A stretch of DNA of 64,000 bases from Synchiropus splendidus (lineage: Eukaryota > Chordata > Actinopteri > Syngnathiformes > Callionymidae), in contig NC_071334.1 of NCBI RefSeq assembly GCF_027744825.2, positions 4,731,437-4,795,436 on the forward strand, read 5' to 3'. The notes under the pieces were generated by a model that did no database searches, was not told where the DNA came from, and saw only the letters and a list, made by a program, of their open reading frames with translations. The position numbers and the translations under genes were made by a program. Below, piece after piece: positions 12,826 to 22,990 of the stretch (position 1 is the stretch's first letter; each line of letters opens with the position of its first letter).

Positions 12826-13640
12826 TATAATGGCGGATATTATTAGATCACATTAATCACAAGTGTGCCAAAGGCAGTGACAGCCACGCTGAAAAGGATT
12901 GAAAACGCTGGTAATGGATATAAATTACCCATTGTGTGATAAAAGCTTTTTTTTTTTTTTTTTTTTTTTTTTCCCTCACTAAGAAGGTAAAAGGAATAAA
13001 ACACCACGAGAGCCACGAGGTGTGTTTGGCGCGTGGACGTGTGTCTGTGTAACACGTAATAACGCAGGGTTATCGGCACGGGATTAACATTTTAAAGGAA
13101 TCAGATAGTGGTGGCGAGGCCTTGTATTAAAGGCGTCGGCGTCAGAAAAGAGGAAGGGATTAAAAACAGATGAAATTGGTTTGTGGCGACGGAGCTGCGA
13201 GGGAAGGGGAGCGTGTTTTGACACAGGTCTGTCAGGCGTTTGGCGCAGATAATGACTCGCGTCTCCCCTACGCCGTTATTTATCGCTGACTTGGCTCGCA
13301 AACAAAAGATCAATAATTTTGAGCAAATCTAATGTTGTCCTCGCCGCTAATGCGCTCGTCCATCACGTCTGTCATCTCCACCGAGAAGATGGACTGATTC
13401 TGGGTTTATTTGGAGATCAAATGCAATTATATCACATGGCTCTAATAACAGAACCCCACCGCCGCGCCCCCCGCCCCACACTCTCATGTCGAGGCGCCAC
13501 TGCATTTGTATATGTAAATACCCAAAGAAAAAAGCTAAACAAATGAGCGCGTATGTATGGGACAGGCGGTCGGCTTCGCCGCCATTTTGCCACATCAATC
13601 TTCATTTGCTCCTCAGACCTTGCTTTTGAAATATGAAGTG
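12826..13640. promoter_or_regulatory. Candidate conserved noncoding element cluster
   Basis: Two blocks surround a 26-bp poly(T) run near 12947-12972: 12826-12940 (rich in ATTA/TAAT words) and 13080-13640. The second block includes AACAAAAGATCAATAATTTT near 13301-13320 and ATTTGGAGATCAAATGCAAT near 13408-13430, with no repeat character and CpGs retained at unusually high density for this window. This texture is typical of vertebrate developmental enhancers. Frames on both strands (up to 124 codons) are incidental to the CpG-rich composition. Inference only. Confidence 0.3.
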
Positions 13641-14560
13641 TGTCAACAGCTCGTCCCCCTGCAACACAGGAGGCGTGCAAACATCCGTCAAAGCATCGCG
13701 CCCGGTGTTCACCAGTTAGCCCTCCAGCACAGAGAGATGAGACGACAGCAGATTCCTCAATGACAACTAGCCCTGGGTGAGACACTTTCCAGCCACCTGA
13801 ACTCAATCAGGTCCCAGCGGAGGCAGCGTTTTGGGGGGTTCATTTCATCTCTGTCCCCTTTATTCTGCCGCGCCATGTTGGACTTGTCTCTTAATGCAAC
13901 AAATTGCATTCAGACTTTTTCCTCCCTGCTTTCTGTGGCGTGTGAAATCGCATCCACAGCGGCACAGGGACTGTCGCCTCCACATTGAAACCTTAAGGAG
14001 GTCCAGGTAGTCTTGAGTGGAAGCAACACAGATTTGGAGCTGAGTGTCTACAAGGCTGCCGAAGTTCACGCCTTGAAAACTCACATTTTTGACATGCAAT
14101 TACCACTATAGGGTGAATTCTATCACTTCTGTCTCTGTGAAACGGCGCCCGTCCTTACACCGCCAACTCCGCTGTGATCGTGCTTGTCAACGACAGTCAC
14201 CCTGTTGCCTGCGCGGCATTCATGCTCAAACAGGAAGCAATGAAACTGTGTCCGTCCTCTCCATCTCTAACTCAGTTATTCAGGGATCCTTCAGTCTGGG
14301 TTTAAAACAAAGAAACCTTCATATTAAACACCATTTATTTATCTATTTTCAGTTGATAAACTGGGGTTGATCCTTGTAAATTCTCACTCACAGCTTCACT
14401 GCCTCCTCAATCCAAGTGAATAAAGAAATACTTTTGAAAGTATCTGTTGTGACACTCAGTAGCAAACAAATGGAGGACAAGCATTATTGTCCCTTCCTGT
14501 GTTGATAGCATCTTCCTTCGTAACATTAAGAACAGATGCAAAAAGAGTGAAGAATCTGTG
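13641..14560. other. Gene-free noncoding stretch
   Basis: No supported gene or repeat. Contains a small palindrome, AATGCAA/TTGCATT around a 4-base loop, at 13893-13910. Confidence 0.45.
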
Positions 14561-14564
14561 GTTA

Positions 14565-14630
14565 ATCATGAGTTAACTGTGGCCGTATCACGATTAATCG
14601 CGATTCAGTAGTGCGATTAATCACGAAGAA
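14565..14630. repeat. Fragment of a GATTAATCG-type dispersed repeat
   Basis: Dense GATTAATCGCGATT and GCGATTAATCACG words occur here, a signature seen in widespread vertebrate interspersed repeats. Only a fragment is present and no terminal repeats were located, so the family cannot be named. Confidence 0.35.
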
Positions 14631-14747
14631 ATACAGTCAAGAAATAAATGACAGGTGGACACTGAATAAAATACCACATTACTAAGTTATTAAGACAGAT
14701 TTTTGGGGGGCAGTATGAGCATAAATGCTAACAGATGGTAAACAGAA

Positions 14748-14920
14748 TCAGTCAGAGGGACAGTTCATGTACAAGTTTGTGAACAAGGCCAAACTGAGAC
14801 GGTCTGAAGCGGAGCAAGACAAGAATCGGGCTTCATGTATGTGGTGACTGAGGACATGAAGACAAGGGACGAAGCTCAAGCTAGCGTCCTGGCAACCCCC
14901 CGACAGGAAAAGACATCCAA
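14748..14920 (+). mobile_element. Degenerate LINE fragment (RT C-terminal region)
   Basis: Blocks AGAGGGACAGTTCATGT, AAACTGAGACGGT and GACTGAGGACATGAAG follow each other in the order seen in the 3' end of a common fish non-LTR retrotransposon ORF. The same family is present in opposite orientation at 59515-59800. Internal deletions and frameshifts destroy the frame. Assignment rests on block order and remembered family sequence; a repeat-library search would settle it. Confidence 0.45.
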
Positions 14921-15963
14921 GCACTTTGATCACACTCATATGAGGAAGTCTCAACTTCATTTCAAACTGACAAATATTGTACTTTTTATGGACTACAGTC
15001 CAATACATTGCTTGGCACAGTAAAGTCTACAGAAGCACAGTTTTGCTATGGCTTTGGTGGGTTAAGAGCTTGGGAGTATTGGGAGCAACAACAAGATGAA
15101 TCAATGAGAATAGAAATCTAAGATGTCGCAGTGTTCAACTCTCTATAAAATGAAGAGAAGTCGCTCCATCTCTGCGGGAATAAAGCTGGAGGCAGGTGCT
15201 AGAAGCGACGCTCCCTCACTTCTCTGTGGGACAGGTGTGAGAAAACAGTGAGAAATTAAGGTCACCGCCAAAAACTCCACCCACTGAGTTGCTCACCAGT
15301 CATGCAGACTTGTGTGGAAACAAGTCTGAGACTCATGTTATAAGCACATGTACACAACTATATCTGTTACAGGGCAACAAGCGAGGTCCGGATCATACAG
15401 CGCTACAGGGATCTTTGAACTCAAGTAACCTCCCGAATGCACCTGATTCTTTCTCTCGTCTCGCCAAGTCTCTTCCCCCCGCTGTTCCGACACTTTAGCA
15501 ATGCGACAGACTTCCTCAACGTTGAGGGCAGAGAGAGGGCACAGCTAAAGGTCAACGCCAAAACACAGCGCTTATCCTCCCAAGACAGTGTTTTAATGGC
15601 ACTGTCAGCGACTATTATCGTTTTAAATGTTTATTTCCCACTATATTCAGATTCATTTTAAGAATACAGTCTTGTTGCCTGTGGCAATAACACAGAAGAC
15701 GCATAAGAAACACGGTTCCCTTCTTGGTTTGTTGCGAGAGCTTTAGACCACTGCACACAGGGATGGAATTTTTATTAAGATTATTACTATGATGTGGACT
15801 TAACCCCAACAAATGAGAGAATGCGTGAAAAGTTATTTTTCACGGTGGAAATTATCATACCAGACTCGAACAAATGTCATGGCACGGTTCGTGTGGAAGG
15901 TAGGCCCAAACATGGAATTTGTAGACAGCGGTTTCGCTAACAATACAAAGAATTCATTGTTTT
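14921..15963. other. Gene-free noncoding stretch
   Basis: No exon, RNA gene or clear repeat boundary recognised. Confidence 0.45.
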
Positions 15964-16283
15964 GTAATAACTAGGGATGCACCCATCCTGATCCTGGTAT
16001 CGGCTATTGACCTATCCAGCCCCTTATCGTGGGTTTAGTGGAAAAGAACCGATCCAGAAAGCCATTATGGGTATTTCAAGTCACATTTAGGCAGCACATA
16101 CTCAGCTGTGAAGAAATATTTCACCCTCACTACACCGACAACTGCAACGGTGACATGGAATGTACTCACTTTTTGTTTCGTACTTTAACACTGGTTTCGG
16201 ATCAGTATCGGTAACGGTCGATAACCAAAGCCCAGGAATCGGTATGATGACCATAAAAGTCGGTGTGCATCCCTGGTAATAAC
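15964..16283. mobile_element. hAT-type MITE with perfect 8-bp target-site duplication
   Basis: The element (about 15972-16275, 304 bp) is bounded by inverted termini TAGGGATGCACCC at the left and the complement of CAGGGATGCACACCG at the right. It is flanked by identical 8-bp duplications GTAATAAC at 15964-15971 and 16276-16283. The 8-bp duplication and CAGGGATGCAC terminus are characteristic of hAT transposons. Internal sequence has hAT-MITE-like GGTATCGG/CCGAT words and no transposase, so it is non-autonomous. The left terminal C-to-T difference is the only visible decay at the ends. Confidence 0.88.
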
Positions 16284-17690
16284 CCCCAGATAATGACCCA
16301 AGTTAAACTTCTTTCCAAGGCGAACTCTTAAAACAGGTGAAAAGGCGACATGCAAACTGCTATCACATCCTTACGGGATCGGCATTTGTTTTCCAAGAAA
16401 GAATGGTGTGCGTTTCATGCAAGCGTTGTCCTCAGTGGAACCACATGAATCGACGGCAAATGCTCAATGGGTCATCTTCATGTTTAAGCCAGTCTCTTTG
16501 GAATGTATTTACTACCGGCGAGATGACGACGTAGTGCAGTCAGAGGCAAATATGACTACAGCAATATGGCCGCTTACTCACCACAGTGCCATCGAGCTTG
16601 CTGTAAGTGTGAATTCATTACTGCAGTCACAAATTTGAGTCAGAGAGGTTTTTTTTTTTTCGTTTTTTTAGAGCTTTCAAACATCTTAGTTATTTCCGTT
16701 TGCTAAATGGATGTTAGAAATAAACTCCTGCCTTAAGTCAGGTTTGTTTTTCAGGTTTATATTCTTCAAAGACAGAAATAAATGTGCGAAAAGAAAAATA
16801 TCCCCATTTGTCAATGTTTTCATGTAGTCATTCTATTATGCTCTTCATAAATGATGATTTTGCTTTTTTTTCATTTTTTTATTCTCACCGTTTTTCATAC
16901 AAAACCTTTATAGCAAAAAGGCTTGCGGACCACAGCCCTAAAGGCACATTAACCCCATGTGGGTGAAACACTAGCAGTGTCATAAAACAGGCACCAAAAC
17001 ATAAGTCAAATTCAATATTTATTGTTCTTACAGCTGGACCAAATGCAGCCCAAGGTCAGATTTGAGAACCTCCAAAGCATTAAAGTCACAGACTAGACAC
17101 ATTCAATGAGTGTGTTTTCCATAAAAAAAAAAAAAAAAAAAATCACAGTCTTGTTACTGGTTATGAATTATTTCTCCTAACTTTTGAATCCTTTGAAACT
17201 AAAGCTTTGAATGACGGTTCTTGTTGTTAGAGTCTGCCGATCTCAAGCTCCTCCTCTTGAGAGCCTTCCTGCTGGAAAACACTTTTTTTTTCTTTAAATC
17301 AAAACTAGCAATTGAAGTTTTTTCCCCCTAATTTCTTTCCATTTAGATCACTCTCCGGCCTTGTCTACTTCAGTAGTAGCATTTAGCCGCGTGGAAATCC
17401 TTTGACACGTCTAATCTACTTCAGAGTGACACAGTGGGCTGCTATCGGTGCGTCTCTATCTCAGCCAGCAGACATGAAGTAGTCTGCGAGCCTGAGAGAC
17501 TGACACCACTACTGCTGCTTTTTTACTTCCCGCCACCCAACACTGCGCTCGTAGAGCCAAATATCGCCTGTGGGATTCCAGCGCACTTAAGAGTCATGTC
17601 AAAGATCTTGACTATGAGTGGCATCTCCCTTAGCCGCCGACACCATGTTTCCTCTTCTCCTTTTTTTCCCTCCACAGAGGATTTTAACTT
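16284..17690. other. Gene-free noncoding stretch
   Basis: AT-rich DNA with a poly(T) run near 16650 and a poly(A) run at 17123-17142. No coding frame above 89 codons and none protein-like. Confidence 0.5.
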
Positions 17691-18110
17691 GTCACTTTCT
17701 TAAACACACGTATCAAAGCGCAGAGTAAAAAAAGGCGAGCAGACAGATGTTCCGCTCATATCTTCCTGCTGGAGAACAATGTAGAAGGAAGAGGAAGGGA
17801 AAAAAGCGGCGATATCCCTTTGCAATGGCGACGACTGGCAATACATCATTTGTATTGATGCAATATTTAATTTCAATATCACATGTCAAAAGGTACAAAA
17901 TGATAGATCATAGGCGAACTAAATGAATTATTAAACGCCGGCTGCGCCATCAGCTCCTCTTACGATCAGCTGTGTCAGAAGAGTGCAGTTGGTGAGTCTG
18001 GCAGCGTTTCAAAGCTTTTGTCGTTTTTCTTTTCCAGCAGCATCCCGGCTTTCTTAATCGAGTTTTCTGTCACTTATTCATGTTCCCCAGACACTGGGAA
18101 CCACAGATCT
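17691..18110. promoter_or_regulatory. Candidate conserved noncoding element
   Basis: Repeat-free block with closely spaced AT-rich factor-binding-like words, among them TTGATGCAATATTTAATTTC near 17855-17875 and ATGAATTATTAAACGCC near 17922-17938, followed by a GC-balanced segment. No protein frame fits. Texture-based inference. Confidence 0.25.
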
Positions 18111-18503
18111 GTCCCTCCCCGTGATCACAGACCAAACTCACAGCCGCTCATTTATTCAGATATTTCTTTCTTAAGTGACAACAAAGTCCTGATTAAATAT
18201 TGAGTCGGAGATAAGGATGAGGAATTGAGTTTATCGGAGAGTCGAGAGGCTGAGCAAGTGCTTTCCAAAATTGATAAGATTATGACCACCTGCCGAACAC
18301 GGGATGGACTTCTGCCGCATTTTTATTTATTTTGAATTCCTCAATCAAGACTGTTTAATATTTAAAATTGCAACTGACCACCGCAAGAGCTGCATGAAGA
18401 GGGAAGGCCCAAGATATTAAGCAGATGTAGGATCATTCAATGAGTTGCCCATTCTTCCATGCAAAGAGACAAACTGATGGGTTTAAGAATAAAGAAAAAA
18501 CGT

Positions 18504-19587
18504 TACCGTAAATTCTATCTAGAGTGCACCAGAGTATTAGCCTCACCCACTAACTTAAAGAAGGAAAATAGATGTTCCTACACAGCGGTCTATAAGCCGC
18601 GGGTGCAGTGGTGCTGTCTGCCCCGTAGGAAGGCTTAAAAATGCACGAGGACCACTTCTAAACTAGTTTGGAAAACGGGCTCCAGCATGGAGACTGACTC
18701 ATGAAACAAACTGGTCAATGTACTGAACTGGAATCATCAACTTGTCACAGGGTTCTTGTCCATACTCAAAAAAAATGGATGACGTATCCATAAAAACTTC
18801 TGAAAAAAGAGCAATTTATTGTGCTCTTCTCCCAAAGGTGCAGTGAACTCGGTGGCTATTTACAAAAAAAAGGAAAAAATGCAGCCAAAATGTACATGAA
18901 AAATTGGAGTTCCACAAAAGCAACCAAGTCAGCTTTCCAAAAAATAGAAAAAGAACAATTAGCTTTCCAACTCACAGGTTTCTCAGTTCTCACCCACCAA
19001 CAATACAAAATGGCGTCCCTTCCCCTGGACGAATCACAGGGCATCAAATTCCATTTTACAATAAAGACAGTTTCTGTCTTTTCGTTTAAGTTTGAAAGCG
19101 TACCTTCCAAGGAATTTATTTTTATGAGGCCATTCCTCCAATACAATGCCCCAAATTCAAGCAAACATCATTTTAAGATCCGTGACACAAACCGTGCGAA
19201 AGTGCGCACATAAGTGCCCAGCAGCAGAACTGCTCCAGTTTGGACATGCGCGTTCTGCTCGACTGGCTGAAAGACACGTCTCGCTGGCTGCTGTGAGTTC
19301 CATGTCACACCTTTTGTTCACATTGAAGCGCTGGCATGTCCCAAGCTCCGCCACCACAGCCGGTCTCAGCTGCTGCTTCTCGTCTCCGCTCCTCCAGGAG
19401 ATCGGCACTGTGGGCGGAGCTGCGGACGTGCGGGTGAAAACTTCACATTTTGAGCGTTTTAAGGTCAATAAAACGCTGTTATGTCATGGGATTGATGTGA
19501 GGAGGCTCAATATTTTGGCAGCATGAGGCTCTTTAGCCTGGAAAAATCCATATACTAGAAAAAAATAGTGCCTTATAATCTGGAATT
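18504..19587. mobile_element. TIR DNA-transposon-like repeat, copy 1, with a ~540-bp insertion
   Basis: Left terminus TACCGTAAATTC...GAGTGCACC and right terminus GTGCCTTATAATCTGGAA are inverted relatives of the CCGGACTATAAGC-type ends common in fish MITEs. The interior matches copy 2 at 31888-32435 closely, for example the block AAACTAGTTTGGAAAACGGG and the block CTCCTCCAGGAGATCG. Colinearity breaks at about 18756 and resumes at about 19295, so either copy 1 carries an inserted segment or copy 2 has lost one. No transposase motif seen. A minus-strand frame at 19157-19468 is partly shared with copy 2 and is not a gene. Confidence 0.7.
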
Positions 19588-19859
19588 TTTTTTTTTTCTT
19601 TTCACATCTGGTCCATGCCTTGAATGAGACGAATGCAAGTACATTTCTGAGCTAGAAATCCACCAAAAAAAAAAACCCTCCCATGTCACACACTGTATGA
19701 GACTCGCTTCCGAATTAGGATGAATTTGATTTTCCAGCTGGAGAGAAAAAAAAAAAAAACTCTCTGAAGAGCAGATGGACTAAATGAACACCATTGTCAA
19801 ATGTGCATGTGGAGCATCATCCTGATTCTCTAACCCCCATGAGGCTGAGATTGCAGGGT

Positions 19860-20140
19860 CCAGATTGCCGGGGCTGGTAAGGGGCATGGTGAGTCCCACG
19901 AGAAGTCACAGCCTCCATTTAGCGTCCAGATCCCATGCAAAACAGGGCCCCCGCGTGCGTCCACGTGCTCGCACAGGGCCTGGCGAAAATTCCATTTTTA
20001 TCCCCCTTTTGTATCGCGGCCTGCTGTCTCTGCCCGAACCATGCGCTCTCACCGCCCCCCCCACCACCACCACCTCCCCAGCCCCAAGACTCCCCTTCCC
20101 TTTCCTTCTCCTTGCAACAACACAACACAGTAGAGTCGTT
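19860..20140. other. C-rich noncoding stretch
   Basis: Contains long C-runs and CACCAC words around 20053-20086 (potential G-quadruplex on the minus strand). A 209-codon + strand frame spanning 19935-20564 runs through it and into the neighbouring candidate enhancer; its composition (Pro/Ser/Leu-rich low complexity, then ordinary sequence) does not resemble a protein family. Confidence 0.5.
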
Positions 20141-20149
20141 AGGACCCTC

Positions 20150-20410
20150 TCTTCATTACTTCAAAAAACCAATCATTAGACACCAGAGTATATACGTAAT
20201 TAGAAAATCACTTCCTTTGCAATCCCGGCTAAGTAGTTTACATACTGTAATTACAGGGACAAAATCAATTTTTAATCATTTCACTGATTGGGCTCATCAG
20301 CTCAGTAGGAACATTGTATCCTGCTTGTTGTGCGAAAGCAACATCTGGGCTAAAACAATTACCCTTTTGTGTTGCAGCGCGGCTCGGAAAACGCCTTGCT
20401 GCCACTTCCC
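20150..20410. promoter_or_regulatory. Candidate conserved noncoding element
   Basis: Dense homeodomain-like words (AATCATTAGACA, CGTAATTAGAAAATC, CTGTAATTACAGGG, TTTTTAATCATTTCAC) lie within 250 bp of repeat-free DNA. CTGTAATTACAG is a perfect 12-bp palindrome with a TAATTA core near 20246-20257. This is one of the more convincing enhancer-like segments, but conservation has not been tested. Confidence 0.35.
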
Positions 20411-20539
20411 CATGTCATGGACGCTGCCTTTCTCTTTCCCTCCGTCTTCGGACGCCGCTTTCTTTTCCCTAAACCTTTGCTTTTCCCGTCTTCCTCTCTC
20501 GCCCGCTCGCTCGCTTGCTCGCTCGCACGCTGCCCTTGA

Positions 20540-21110
20540 CTTGGACGTGGAGGATCACATTTAAAGCTTAATAAATCAATACGCTATAATAAGCCGCTCT
20601 TGACAGAGAGGCAGAGAAAGGAGGTGAAAAAGACAACATATTGCTTCAGGTTTTCTTCCGCCCTTGAAGTTAGAAAAGCGTCTCTTTTTTTTTGAAACAG
20701 ATCCTGCTTTGTCCGACGTAAGCACAGGTGTGCAGCGGAGGCAAGAAACGGAGGGAATCTGTTGGAGGATGACTCGATCTAAACGCCGGTGTCCGTCCTG
20801 GCGTGTCTCACCCTTCAGCAGCTAATAAAACGCTTTGTATTCTTGTCTGACCGAGGCCTGATCGATCGACATTAGTCTGAACTCTCCCTCTCTCTCTCTC
20901 TGTCTCTCACTTTGAAAACTCAAGAAATCTGATTTTCGGAGGGGCGTCGGGGGGAGGGTCGGGAGGGAACAAAAATCGGTTAATGCATTGATCACCCGAG
21001 TCGTATGCAAATCACATTTGCCTCTATTTTTTTGCCGATCGATAGCATTAATTAACGGCTTCATTTTAGCAGCACCCCACAATCCTGTTAGACACCGCTG
21101 TGGGGCCGAG
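20540..21110. promoter_or_regulatory. Candidate conserved noncoding element with POU octamer
   Basis: Includes a perfect octamer ATGCAAAT at 21005-21012 and an ATTAATTAA homeodomain word at 21048-21056, 35 bp apart. Further left are TTAAAGCTTAATAAATCAAT and a CT-rich run. Spacing and combination are typical of POU/homeodomain-bound developmental enhancers. Inference from motifs; no expression or alignment evidence. Confidence 0.35.
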
Positions 21111-21308
21111 AAATCAACAAGGGCCCCTCCCCTGCAGCGCCCCCCCGTCCCCCAACTGTAGCCATGGAAATGAACGGTGCGTGGCGCAGGCCATAAATCA
21201 GAAGATTCCATTTGACCATGAGCTCCAGTGCTACGAGTTAAATATGAGAACCAACACAGCATGCAGGTGGTTCATCCTACACCGGCTCAAAATTATGACT
21301 CTCTTTAG

Positions 21309-21990
21309 ATGCAGGAAATGTGTTGTCTCAGGTTGTTGCATCACAGCGAGGTGACCGACAACTTTCACTGTATCTGAGTCGTAGAGCTTGCACTACATAG
21401 AGTAGTCATTATGTGTCTTAGATTTCTTAACCTTGAAATTGACAAATATTTTCAATGATTTCAGTCAAGTTTTTTTTTTTTTTTTTATCAAAAAAAAAAG
21501 ATGCAGGAAAAGTGTTGCTAAGGATTGCAACTTTGTTTTGGGTTGTTGAATCGCAGTGGGGTACGAGGTGACTGACAACTTTCACTGTATCTGAGTCGTA
21601 GAGCTTTTCACTACGTACAGAACTCATTGCGAATCTTCAATTTTTTAACCTTGAACTTGACAAATATTTTCAATTATTTCATTTTTTTTTCACATAATTA
21701 AAAATATAAAATAAAAATAAGATACAGGAAAAGTGCTGCTGAGGATTGAAACATTGTCTCTGGTTGTTGCATCGCAGTGAGGTAGGAGGTGACCGACAAC
21801 TTTCACTGTATCTGAGTCGTAGAGCAGAGTGTTGTTACAGACTTTGATAAGGTGATTATTATCATTATTATTAATATTATTCTCAGCAAAATAACCAAAC
21901 AGCTGGTGAAGTTCACAACTATTACACTACTACACGATTTCTGAACCTTGAAATTGACGAATATTTTGAATTATTTCAGGTTTTTTTTCT
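21309..21990 (+). repeat. Three-copy tandem repeat (units about 190, 220 and 270 bp)
   Basis: Each unit begins GATGCAGGAAA or GATACAGGAAA (21309, 21500, 21721), has a core CAACTTTCACTGTATCTGAG followed by TCGTAGAGC, and ends with a CCTTGAA(A/C)TTGAC(A/G)AATATTTT block and a T-rich run. Unit lengths differ mainly in homopolymer runs and an ATT-rich insertion in the last unit. The units are well diverged, so the duplication is not recent. No coding potential. Confidence 0.9.
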
Positions 21991-22043
21991 ATTACTGTAT
22001 AAAATAACGCGCAAAATGCTGTTTTGTCTGTTTATACCTACGC

Positions 22044-22060
22044 GTGTGTGTGTGTGTGTG
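22044..22060. repeat. Short (GT)n microsatellite
   Basis: GT dinucleotides followed by an imperfect GT-rich tail to about 22073. Confidence 0.9.
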
Positions 22061-22570
22061 TATGTGTGCGTGTTGAGCGAGTGGGGGGGGGCGTTTGTGG
22101 CAGTGGGGGGGTTGCTCATTTGAAGAGCTTTTCCAATTATACAATTAGTCAGGAATGTAGGCCAGCGGCCTTGGTGTTCCTCCTGCTCACCGACCCCGGG
22201 TGGAACAAGTGCCCTCGCCTCACTCTTTATTCATCTGTTCCCTCACTATGATTTACATCCAGAGAAATAAGACACCAAATGGCAGATGATAAGCCGGTTT
22301 ACGTTGCTAGCCTTCGGAGGTACGGGTGAACCGGTGGCCACGTCTTGGAGGGGCTGACGCTCTCTGTGAACTGGATTTGCGTGTGAATGACAGTGCGCTA
22401 ACAATCCAAGTCACAGGGTCAGGTCTACTCCGGTGAGCGGCAGTTTTTCCGACCGGGGCCCCGCAACTGCCTGGCCATATTTTGGACCACGCGGGTATTA
22501 GTCGGGTGGTCGGCTTGGCCCACAAACAAACTGCGTTTGATTCTCCTCTTGGAAGTGGCGATACATGCCT
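22061..22570. other. Gene-free noncoding stretch
   Basis: No recognised feature. The reading frames that reach into it come from the adjacent minisatellite. Confidence 0.45.
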
Positions 22571-22990
22571 CCGCCCCAACACGCCGCGTCCCAACACAGC
22601 CGCGCCCCAACACGCCCGCGCCCCAACACGCCTGCGCCCCAACATGCCTGCGCCCCAACACGCCTGCGCCCCAACACGCCTGCGCCCCAACACGCCTGCA
22701 CCCCAACACGCCTGCGTCCCAACACGCCTGCGCCCCAACACGCCTGCGCCCCAACACGCCTGCGCCCCAACACGCCTCGCGCCCCAACACGCCTCTCGCC
22801 CCAACACGCCTCGCGCCCCAACACGCCTCTCGCTCCAACACACCTCGCGCCCCAACACGCCGCACCCAGCACGCCCTTGGCCCCAGCACGCCCACGCCCC
22901 GACACACCCACTCCCCAACACGTCCGTGCCCCAACACACCGCGCCCCGACACGCCCACTCCCCAACACGTCCGCGTCCCAACACGCCGTG
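22571..22990. repeat. 16-bp CpG-rich minisatellite
   Basis: About 26 head-to-tail units of consensus CGCCCCAACACGCCTG. Units 4-14 (about 22612-22790) are nearly identical at exactly 16 bp; units to the right vary from 15 to 17 bp and diverge (CCAGCAC, CCGACAC). Because 16 is not a multiple of three and the unit lacks stops, several frames on both strands stay open (145-241 codons, Pro/Thr/Ala- or Gly/Cys/Trp-rich). These are artefacts, not genes. Two CpGs per unit are retained. Confidence 0.97.

Noticed and set aside
19157..19468. Minus-strand frame resembling the one at 32064-32276
   Set aside because: The shared peptide results from near-identical DNA of two transposon-like copies; only the first half matches and there is no transposase motif.
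19935..20564. 209-codon + strand frame
   Set aside because: Low-complexity Pro stretch followed by ordinary residues; no domain, no splice or promoter support, and it crosses a candidate noncoding element.
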